From positions 1 through 64,000 of the forward strand of contig DATMYV010000035.1 in assembly GCA_035560795.1 (NCBI GenBank): a stretch of 64,000 bases of DNA, read 5' to 3'. The position numbers and the translations under genes are program-made. This document shows positions 1 to 5,995 of the stretch, piece by piece (the first letter of the stretch is position 1; every line of letters begins with the position of its first letter). Origin of the DNA: Longilinea sp035560795. Lineage in GTDB: Bacteria; Chloroflexota; Anaerolineae; Anaerolineales; Anaerolineaceae. The notes below the pieces were generated by a model. That model did not search any database and was not told the DNA's origin. It saw nothing but the letters and a program-made list of their open reading frames with translations.

Positions 1-51
1 GTCAATTCGATTGAACTCTTGATTGAATATTTAGGATAATAATCTAGTATA

Positions 52-81
52 TTGACAATTTTCGAGAGCTTATGATATACT
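52..81 (+). promoter_or_regulatory. Promoter of the SufR-like gene
   Basis: TTGACA at 52-57 and TATACT at 76-81 with an 18-base spacer form a near-consensus sigma-70 type promoter. Transcription would start near 88, giving a leader of about 35 bases before the ATG at 124. I see no clear inverted repeat that would identify an operator. Confidence 0.7.
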
Positions 82-123
82 GCCGTTAGAAATCGGAAAA
101 AAATATTAAGGTAAAACCTGTTC

Positions 124-756
124 ATGAAAAGTACCCGCGAACGTATCCTGCAGACCCTGTTAGGGAATCCACGCGCCACCATTACCGATCTAGCCGATGC
201 AGTTGGAATCAATGCCATTTCCGTCCGCCACCATCTCACCAGCCTGCAAGCTGAATCGCTAGTGGCTGCCGAGGAAGAGCGGCATGGCGTAGGCCGTCCG
301 AGATTGGTCTATTTTCTCACTGAGACGGGTTTGGAACGCTTTCCAACCCGTTATCTGCGGCTGACAAACCGTCTGCTCGACCAGATCAAAGAAAGTTTGC
401 CAGCGCCAGTTGTCAATAAGATCTTTACCGAAATCGCGGTTGATATGGCATCCAGCGTGAAACGTGAAGCGCATTCGATGAATCTCGAGGAACGCCTGGA
501 TTTGGTTCAGAAATTGCTTGGCGAAGAAGGATTTACAGTTCAATGGGAAAAGCAGGGATCGCAGTATCACATCCATGAAATCTCCTGCCCCTATTATCAT
601 GTCGGTCAAAGCCATCCTGAGGTGTGCAGCGTTGATCAAACGTTGATTTCCACCGTTTTGGAAATTCCTGCAGAAAAAATTCAGTGCATATTGCGCGGCG
701 ACACACACTGCACCTATGTTATTTCTGAACTTGCCGCTCCTAAATCGGAGAATTGA
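124..756 (+). CDS. SufR-like Fe-S-sensing transcriptional repressor
   Basis: A 210-residue regulator with an N-terminal winged helix-turn-helix (about residues 3-75; the recognition-helix region carries ISVRHHLTSL and the wing GVGRPRLVYFLTE). The C-terminal half has Cys155, Cys168, Cys188 and Cys196. The set 155/168/196 gives C-x12-C-x27-C, the spacing I recall for the cluster-binding cysteines of SufR, the [4Fe-4S] repressor of suf Fe-S assembly genes. The next gene, 2 bases downstream, is a DUF59 protein of the Fe-S assembly type, which supports the call. The DNA site and regulon cannot be read here; any suf genes would lie upstream of the window. A generic ArsR/DeoR-type regulator is the alternative. 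Confidence 0.8.
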   Translation: MKSTRERILQTLLGNPRATITDLADAVGINAISVRHHLTSLQAESLVAAEEERHGVGRPRLVYFLTETGLERFPTRYLRLTNRLLDQIKESLPAPVVNKIFTEIAVDMASSVKREAHSMNLEERLDLVQKLLGEEGFTVQWEKQGSQYHIHEISCPYYHVGQSHPEVCSVDQTLISTVLEIPAEKIQCILRGDTHCTYVISELAAPKSEN

Positions 757-758
757 CC

Positions 759-1109
759 ATGATGAACGCGCAGCCCGGTACAAACCGGCCAGCCTGGGCA
801 GCTGAAGAAACCCAGGCGGAAAAATGTGACTTATTACGAACAAAACTGAGCGAAGTGGTTGACCCTGAAATCGGTCTCAACATCATCCAACTCGGTTTGA
901 TCCGCGATGTCCGCATCGATGATGATCAAACCATCCTCAAGATGATCCTAACCACACCCTTCTGTCCCTATGGGCCGGCCATGCTGGAAATGACCAGGCA
1001 AAAGGCCGAAGAAGCCCTAAATCAACCGGCAGTCATTGACCTTGGTCTTGATGCATGGGATTTTTCGATGATGGAAGAAGGCCTCGGCGCTGAATGGGGT
1101 TTGTACTAA
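759..1109 (+). CDS. DUF59/MIP18-family Fe-S cluster assembly factor (SufT/PaaD-like)
   Basis: About 116 residues. The core LSEVVDPEIGLNIIQLGLI is the DUF59 signature (DPE followed by a hydrophobic Gly-Leu-Ile stretch), and TTPFCPYGPAM carries the conserved Cys of the family. Members help mature Fe-S proteins (SufT, PaaD). An in-frame TTG lies at 753, but GGAG at 747-750 sits 8 bases before the ATG at 759, so 759 is preferred; ATG 762 is also possible. It lies 2 bases after the SufR-like gene and is probably co-transcribed. The C-terminal tail rich in Trp, Asp and Glu resembles that of other DUF59 proteins. Confidence 0.85.
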   Translation: MMNAQPGTNRPAWAAEETQAEKCDLLRTKLSEVVDPEIGLNIIQLGLIRDVRIDDDQTILKMILTTPFCPYGPAMLEMTRQKAEEALNQPAVIDLGLDAWDFSMMEEGLGAEWGLY

Positions 1110-1128
1110 ATTAGCCAAAAAATAATAA

Positions 1129-1160
1129 AAAACATCGGGCTGATAGCCCGATGTTTTATT
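1129..1160. terminator. Bidirectional terminator between the DUF59 and SCP2 genes
   Basis: A perfect 12-bp stem (1129-1140 with 1146-1157) with a 5-base loop, A-rich on the left and T-rich on the right, so it can end transcription from both convergent genes. The stop codon of the SCP2 gene lies inside its right arm. Confidence 0.85.
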
Positions 1161-1515
1161 TCTGAACAGAACGGTATAATTCTTCGTCTATCCGAAAAAG
1201 CTTGGCAAGTTTAAAAGCAAGGCCCATGTTTCCCTTCATTCGCAGTTTTCCTTGCATAAATGCCTTGGTTGGGTCCAGTTTGCCAAAAAAAATATCGAGA
1301 ATATCCTGAGCGTTGCCGTGCAGACTTAAGGTGGGTTTCTCGAGCGGTTTTCCTGATTCAACAATAATTTTTTGATCGCGAATGGTTACAGTCCAATCAC
1401 CGCCATTTTCCCCACTAAACGAAAATAGGGTTACCGCGTTAATTCCTTCAGCCCTTTCAGGGATAAAGGCACCTGGCATGGCTTCCATCAATTTTTTTAT
1501 TGTTAATTCGCTCAC
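1156..1515 (-). CDS. SCP2 sterol-binding domain protein
   Basis: A 119-residue single-domain SCP2 protein. Typical features are the central GDWTVTIRDQKIIVESG strand pair, the DILDIFFGKLDPTKAFMQGKLRMKGNM segment (the DPTKAFMQGKL-KGNMG motif is diagnostic) and a C-terminal LAKLFR helix. The fold binds lipids or acyl-CoA in a hydrophobic tunnel; the ligand here cannot be told. There is no signal peptide, so it should be cytosolic. It stands alone on the minus strand, convergent with the Fe-S genes and divergent from corA. Confidence 0.85.
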   Translation of the reverse strand: MSELTIKKLMEAMPGAFIPERAEGINAVTLFSFSGENGGDWTVTIRDQKIIVESGKPLEKPTLSLHGNAQDILDIFFGKLDPTKAFMQGKLRMKGNMGLAFKLAKLFRIDEELYRSVQK

Positions 1516-1593
1516 AGGCTGCTCCTCCTGGATTGATTTTACCCGAATTATGGCAATCTAAGTGGAATAACCCTGACCAGCCCCAATAAAAAT

Positions 1594-1611
1594 AAGTGTA
1601 TACTCTCACTT
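1594..1611. promoter_or_regulatory. Candidate -10 and inverted repeat upstream of corA
   Basis: TATACT at 1599-1604, preceded directly by TG, makes a plausible -10. It is embedded in an inverted repeat, AAGTG (1594-1598) and CACTT (1607-1611), which could be an operator. No good -35 is visible, so this is a weak call. Confidence 0.35.
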
Positions 1612-1640
1612 AGATCCTCACCCACGCGGAGTGAATTTCA

Positions 1641-2618
1641 ATGATTCGTTCAATTTATTATCCACCCAACGAAACCCCGGTTCGCAACTTGGAAGCAGAA
1701 CAATTTGAAGAATGTCTGCAAAACCCGGAGGGTTTATTGTGGGTTAGCCTGGAAAATACCACTCCGGAAGAAATCCAGACCATCTTGGCAGATACTTTCC
1801 ATTTCCACCCCCTAACGATCGAAGATTGTACCAATGTCGGTTATCAATCGCCGAAAATTGATGATTTCTCGGATTATCTTTTCATTATTGCACACGCCAT
1901 TCAACCAGCCTGGGAAATCACCGAGGAGACCCTGCTGGAATTGGGAATCTTCCTTGGTCCCAATTTCCTGGTTACCGTTTCCACCGATCCCAGCATGCCG
2001 CCTGTTATCAAAACCTGGGATTTATTGGAGAAGGATCAACGCCTGCACCTCGGAGGCACCGATTTTCTTTGTCACGCCATTTTGGATATTTTGGTGGATG
2101 ATTACATGCCGCTTCTGGACAGCATGGAAGATGAGATCGAAAAACTGGAAGACCTGATTCTGGCCAGACCAAAAGTCGAAACGCTCGAGCGAATTCTGGC
2201 TTTAAAACACAGCATCATGGTCTTGCGCCATATAATCTGGCCGCAGCGCGAGGTCATCAACCGCCTGAGCAGGGATGAGTACCCGATGATTGACCAAAAG
2301 AGCCGCATTTATTTTCGCGATATCTATGATCACCTCATGCGCATCCAGGACATGACAGAAAATATTCGGGATATTGTCAGCGGTTCCTTGGATATATACC
2401 TCAACTCCACCTCATTGCGCTTGAATGAGGTCATGAAAGCACTGACCATTGTTTCTACAATTTTCTTGCCCTTGTCCTTTGTGGCCGGAAATTTTGGCAT
2501 GAATTTCAAGTTCATGCCTGAACTCAGCTGGCAGTATGGATATTTAATGGTAATCGGAATATATGTCGCTATTGTGATTGGAATGTTGACTTTTTTCAAG
2601 AAACGCGGCTGGTTCTAA
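1641..2618 (+). CDS. corA: CorA-family magnesium/divalent-cation channel
   Basis: A 325-residue CorA protein. The signature GMN is at residues 286-288, at the end of TM1 (about 267-285), followed by an acidic-aromatic loop and TM2 (about 299-318) with a basic C-terminal KKRGWF tail. The large N-terminal cytoplasmic domain ends in a long helix with DSMEDEIEKLED, as in homopentameric CorA. It imports Mg2+ (or Co2+/Ni2+) down the membrane potential. It is monocistronic: an intergenic region with its own candidate promoter precedes it and a hairpin terminator follows. Specificity for Mg2+ over other ions is assumed from the family. Confidence 0.93.
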   Translation: MIRSIYYPPNETPVRNLEAEQFEECLQNPEGLLWVSLENTTPEEIQTILADTFHFHPLTIEDCTNVGYQSPKIDDFSDYLFIIAHAIQPAWEITEETLLELGIFLGPNFLVTVSTDPSMPPVIKTWDLLEKDQRLHLGGTDFLCHAILDILVDDYMPLLDSMEDEIEKLEDLILARPKVETLERILALKHSIMVLRHIIWPQREVINRLSRDEYPMIDQKSRIYFRDIYDHLMRIQDMTENIRDIVSGSLDIYLNSTSLRLNEVMKALTIVSTIFLPLSFVAGNFGMNFKFMPELSWQYGYLMVIGIYVAIVIGMLTFFKKRGWF

Positions 2619-2645
2619 TCTTCCCGAAGACTTTCAAAATAAACG

Positions 2646-2675
2646 ACGCCGGTGGTAAGAAACCCATCGGCGTTT
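2646..2675 (+). terminator. Terminator of corA
   Basis: A stem of about 10 bp (acgccggtgg with cccatcggcgt, one G-T wobble) and a 7-base loop, ending in a short TTT. It lies 27 bases after the corA stop codon. Confidence 0.65.
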
Positions 2676-2681
2676 ACCCTA

Positions 2682-2710
2682 TTGACAATATAGATATTTT
2701 GTTCTATTAT
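2682..2710 (+). promoter_or_regulatory. Promoter of the unknown membrane protein gene at 2756
   Basis: TTGACA at 2682-2687 and TATTAT at 2705-2710 with a 17-base spacer. A strong SD (AAAGGAGG, 2743-2750) follows, before the ATG at 2756. Confidence 0.7.
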
Positions 2711-2755
2711 TAAATTAATACTGGTTGGCTTGGATTCGCATAAAAGGAGGTAGCC

Positions 2756-3517
2756 ATGTCCAGTCCGAAATATCCAAACCTTCAGCTGCAAACCGACCGC
2801 ACACTCGGCTACCGCAAATTGGTCACAGCGTGCATTCTGGCCGTCGCTCTACTGGGATTTGAAATCTTCAATTTCAGTACAACTGCTTATGCCCTGGACG
2901 ACCTCTTGGGGCACTTAAGTTTCTTTGGAATGCGTTGGTCTTCAGTTTTGGCAATTGCCTTCTGTTCCATCGATTTTGCAGGCATCGCCCGGCTTTTTAT
3001 GCCAGAAATTGAAAATCGGGTGGGCAGGGAACTGTGGTTCCTTTTCGGAGCCTGGCTCCTGGCTGCAACCATGAATGCCGTGTTGACCTGGTGGGGCATA
3101 TCCATGGCCGTGATCAATCGTACCTTGGCCAGCAGCACCATCATCAATCCCCAGATTCTCACGCACGGGATTCCGGTGTTTGTGGCAATTATGGTCTGGG
3201 TTACACGCATCCTCTTAATTGGCTCATTCTCGCTAAGCGTAAATCCTGACCAGGCTCGAGCGGCTCTAACGCCAGTTTTACCGGATGGACAGCGCACAAT
3301 AAATCAGCCACTGATCGTCCGGCGCAAAGAGCGCAGCATGCCACTGCTAAAAACAGAACCGTCCTTGCCTCGTATCCGCCAGCCTCAACCCATTTTTCAA
3401 CAGCCTGAACCCGAGCCGCTGGAAATGCCTGAGCCGGTATATATCCCCATGGACGCAGCTTTTCACAGTCTTTCGGCCGGTAGTCAGCACAAACAAGACC
3501 GACCAAGAAGGTTCTAG
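2756..3517 (+). CDS. Four-helix membrane protein with Pro-rich tail, function unknown
   Basis: I do not recognise this 253-residue protein. It has four hydrophobic segments (about 21-42, 57-80, 92-118 and 135-162). After about residue 163 comes a soluble basic and Pro/Gln/Glu-rich tail (QPQPIFQQPEPEPLEMPEPVY) ending in RPRRF. Helix 2 carries charged or polar residues (MRWSS, FCSIDFAG), as do the loops, but no catalytic motif stands out. Helix number and the disordered tail would suit a scaffold or a small channel-like protein; this is speculation. Its own near-consensus promoter and strong SD suggest real and fairly high expression. It stands alone between corA and a convergent gene. Confidence 0.75.
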   Translation: MSSPKYPNLQLQTDRTLGYRKLVTACILAVALLGFEIFNFSTTAYALDDLLGHLSFFGMRWSSVLAIAFCSIDFAGIARLFMPEIENRVGRELWFLFGAWLLAATMNAVLTWWGISMAVINRTLASSTIINPQILTHGIPVFVAIMVWVTRILLIGSFSLSVNPDQARAALTPVLPDGQRTINQPLIVRRKERSMPLLKTEPSLPRIRQPQPIFQQPEPEPLEMPEPVYIPMDAAFHSLSAGSQHKQDRPRRF

Positions 3518-3610
3518 ACTGATCATTCCGCTGCCAAAGGGTTCTTTCGAAGAAACGCAACAATGATGGGATTGGTGGGGTAGGCCACACTTAATGGTGA
3601 GCAGGAATCA

Positions 3611-3640
3611 AAATCGGCGTCCCTTATAGGAACGCCGATT
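3611..3640. terminator. Hairpin between convergent genes
   Basis: The inverted repeat AATCGGCGT...ACGCCGATT (3612-3620 with 3632-3640) lies between the membrane protein gene and the convergent alpha-oxoamine synthase gene. There is no good T-run on either side, so it is a weak terminator at best. Confidence 0.4.
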
Positions 3641-3655
3641 GACTTGCCTCACCCT

Positions 3656-4834
3656 TTAGATAATCCCAAATTCTTTTCCGACCCTTCCAAAAGTCTCCAG
3701 GACTTGATCCAGCTGGTCATCAGTATGCGTAGCCATATAACTGGTTCGTAACAATTGGTTACCGGGGGCAACTGCCGGGCTGATCACTGGATTGACAAAA
3801 ACGCCATTTTCAAATAACGCTTTCCAGAAAAGAAAGGTCTTCATGTCGTCGCCGATAATGATTGGCACAATCGGCGTCACAGATCGACCTATGTTAAAAC
3901 CGAGCGATTGATAACCGACGCGCATCTTGCGGCCGATCTCGTTGACCCGTTCAACTCTTTCAGGCTCTTCCCGCATTATTCCCAACGCCGCCAAAGCAGA
4001 AGCTGCGTTCGAAGCCGGGATACTGGCACTGAATATCAGCGACCGGGCATGGTGCTTAATATAATGCACCACTTCATCCTTGCCGGCGATAAAGCCACCC
4101 AAAGAAGCAAAAGATTTGCTAAACGTAGACATGATCAAGTCAACCTGATCTACCATTCCATAATGAGCAACGGTGCCATGCCCCTTACCCATCACGCCCA
4201 TCCCGTGTGCATCATCAATCATGACCCGCACACCGTACTTTTTCGCCAATGGCACAAGCAGGGGCAAGTCAGCCAAATCGCCTTCCATGCTGAAAAGCCC
4301 ATCCATGACCAGTAATTTTCCAGCTCCTTCGGGCAAGCTTTTCAGGACGCGCTCCAGGTGATCGCCATCGTTATGACGGTACCGTTCGATTTTCCCGTAC
4401 CCTAAACGCGCACCGTCCACAATGCTGGCATGATCATCTTTATCTAAAATCACGATATCGTCCCGGCCGATCAGCGCGCTGACCGTGCCCAGGTTCGTTT
4501 GCATCCCGGTGGAAAAAACAAGCGCAGCTTCCATTCCGACCCACGCGGCCAACTCATTTTCGAGCTGTTCGTGCAATGCAAGGGTGCCATTCAAAAACCG
4601 CGAACCGGTGCAACTGGTACCAAACCGATCGATGGCTGCTTTGGCCGCTTCTTTTACTTTCGGATGTGTGGTTAACCCCAAATAATTGTTCGACCCACAC
4701 ATGATGAGTCGCTTTCCTTTATACAGGACTTCTGTCCCCTCGTTCTCATCGAGAGGAATAAAGTAAGGATAAAATCCTTCCTTAATCGCCTCCCTTGCTT
4801 CGGTATACTCGAGGCATTTCTGAAATAAATCCAT
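3656..4834 (-). CDS. Alpha-oxoamine synthase family PLP enzyme (KBL / serine-palmitoyltransferase-like)
   Basis: A 392-residue fold-type I PLP enzyme. TFSKSFASLGG holds the Schiff-base lysine (Lys240), IDDAHGMGVMG the PLP-pyridine Asp and stacking His (Asp207/Asp208, His210), and FGTSCTGSRFLNGTLALHEQLE the N-terminal signature. The family condenses an amino acid with an acyl-CoA: KBL (glycine + acetyl-CoA), BioF (alanine + pimeloyl-CoA), HemA, or SPT (serine + palmitoyl-CoA). The GTSCTGSRFLNGTL block is shared by KBL-like and bacterial SPT-like enzymes, so the substrate is open. No tdh, bio or hem gene is nearby. The start has AAGGA 7 bases upstream. Monocistronic. Confidence 0.85.
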   Translation of the reverse strand: MDLFQKCLEYTEAREAIKEGFYPYFIPLDENEGTEVLYKGKRLIMCGSNNYLGLTTHPKVKEAAKAAIDRFGTSCTGSRFLNGTLALHEQLENELAAWVGMEAALVFSTGMQTNLGTVSALIGRDDIVILDKDDHASIVDGARLGYGKIERYRHNDGDHLERVLKSLPEGAGKLLVMDGLFSMEGDLADLPLLVPLAKKYGVRVMIDDAHGMGVMGKGHGTVAHYGMVDQVDLIMSTFSKSFASLGGFIAGKDEVVHYIKHHARSLIFSASIPASNAASALAALGIMREEPERVERVNEIGRKMRVGYQSLGFNIGRSVTPIVPIIIGDDMKTFLFWKALFENGVFVNPVISPAVAPGNQLLRTSYMATHTDDQLDQVLETFGRVGKEFGII

Positions 4835-5005
4835 ATGATTATCCTTGGAAAAAAATTGAAAACTAAACCTGAATGAGGATGGGGGTGATAATAAAGAATG
4901 GGAAAAGGGCTCTGAATTATGAATCTGGAAATGCCCATCGGTCGCCAGAACCTGTTGGCGCCTTCAACGGTTGCTTTGAAAACTGATTATACCCGAAAAA
5001 AGATT

Positions 5006-5033
5006 CTGACGATTCTTGCGCCTGTGCTATGAT
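5006..5033 (+). promoter_or_regulatory. Candidate promoter of the fructokinase gene
   Basis: TATGAT at 5028-5033 with CTGACG at 5006-5011 (16-base spacer). The -10 is good, the -35 only fair. The SD GGAGG lies just before the ATG at 5065. Confidence 0.45.
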
Positions 5034-5064
5034 TAATTAGCAAAAACCCTGACGGAGGTCACCA

Positions 5065-5958
5065 ATGGGTTATTTTGGCGGTATCGAGGCAGGCGGAACT
5101 AAATTCGTCTGCATTGTGGCAGATGAAAACGCCAGGATCCTGGCCGAAACGCGCTTTCCAACCACACAACCCGAAGAAACCCTGCAGAGAACCGTGGATT
5201 TCTTCAAGCATTGGATGTCCGAGCAGCACCTTGCGATTCAAGCTGTTGGCATTGCCAGTTTTGGACCGGTGGATTTGCTGCCAGAATCCGAAACATTTGG
5301 TTACATTACCTCCACGCCAAAACCTGGGTGGAAGAATGCTTCTATAGCGCCTGTAATAAAAAAGGAATTGGCGATTCCGGTATTTTTTGATACCGACGTA
5401 AATGGCGCAGCTCTTGGCGAAGGCCGCTGGGGAGCCGCGCAAGGGTTATCAGATTTTCTTTACCTTACGATTGGCACTGGTGTTGGCGGTGGGGCAATCT
5501 GTGCAGGCAAACCATTGCATGGACTGGTTCACCCTGAAATGGGGCATGTGGTTATACCGCATGATCGTCTCGTCGACCCATTCTCTGGCAATTGCCCTTA
5601 TCACGGCGATTGTTTTGAGGGTTTGGCGTCAGGTCCGGCTTTGAACAAGCGTTGGGGTGTTAACGCAGACAAATTGCCACCGGATCATCCAGGCTGGGAG
5701 CTCGAAGCTCATTATATTGCCCTCGCGGTAAGTAGTTTCATTTACACCCTCTCACCGCAACGAATTATTCTGGGCGGCGGTGTGATGTCCCAATCCCAGC
5801 TTTTCCCAATGATCCGAAAAGAAATTTCCACCTTATTAAACGGTTATGTACAATCCCCTGCATTGCTTTCCGATATTGATAGCTATATCGTCCCTCCTGG
5901 CCTTGGCAACAAGGCTGGATCGCTGGGTGCGGTTGCCTTGGCAATGCAAGGAAATTAA
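5065..5958 (+). CDS. ROK-family fructokinase
   Basis: A 297-residue sugar kinase. IEAGGTKFVC (residues 7-16) is the phosphate-1 loop, FFDTDVNGAALGE holds the catalytic base Asp111, TIGTGVGGG is the phosphate-2 loop, and NCPYHGDCFEGLASGPAL carries a Cys177/His180/Cys183 zinc site typical of the fructokinase branch (ScrK/GmuE-like) of the ROK family. It phosphorylates fructose, or possibly mannose, at the expense of ATP, feeding fructose 6-phosphate to the tal/pgi enzymes encoded next door. The SD GGAGG is clear. It is convergent with tal/pgi, separated by a shared terminator. No sugar transporter is adjacent. Confidence 0.88.
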   Translation: MGYFGGIEAGGTKFVCIVADENARILAETRFPTTQPEETLQRTVDFFKHWMSEQHLAIQAVGIASFGPVDLLPESETFGYITSTPKPGWKNASIAPVIKKELAIPVFFDTDVNGAALGEGRWGAAQGLSDFLYLTIGTGVGGGAICAGKPLHGLVHPEMGHVVIPHDRLVDPFSGNCPYHGDCFEGLASGPALNKRWGVNADKLPPDHPGWELEAHYIALAVSSFIYTLSPQRIILGGGVMSQSQLFPMIRKEISTLLNGYVQSPALLSDIDSYIVPPGLGNKAGSLGAVALAMQGN

Positions 5959-5968
5959 GAGAAGAAAC

Positions 5969-5994
5969 GCCCCCTGTTTATCAGGGGGCATTTT
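5969..5994. terminator. Terminator shared by fructokinase and tal/pgi
   Basis: An 8-bp GC-rich stem (GCCCCCTG at 5969-5976 with CAGGGGGC at 5982-5989), a 5-base loop and TTTT on the plus side. The minus side has a T-rich tract (GTTTCTTC), so it may serve both genes. Confidence 0.75.
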
Positions 5995-5995
5995 G

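Noticed and set aside
259..843. Minus-strand frame of 194 codons over the SufR-like gene
   Set aside because: Covers a well-supported regulator on the other strand and has no recognisable motif.
3201..3590. Minus-strand frame of 129 codons over the tail of the membrane protein gene
   Set aside because: Overlaps the end of a gene with promoter and SD; no SD or motif of its own.
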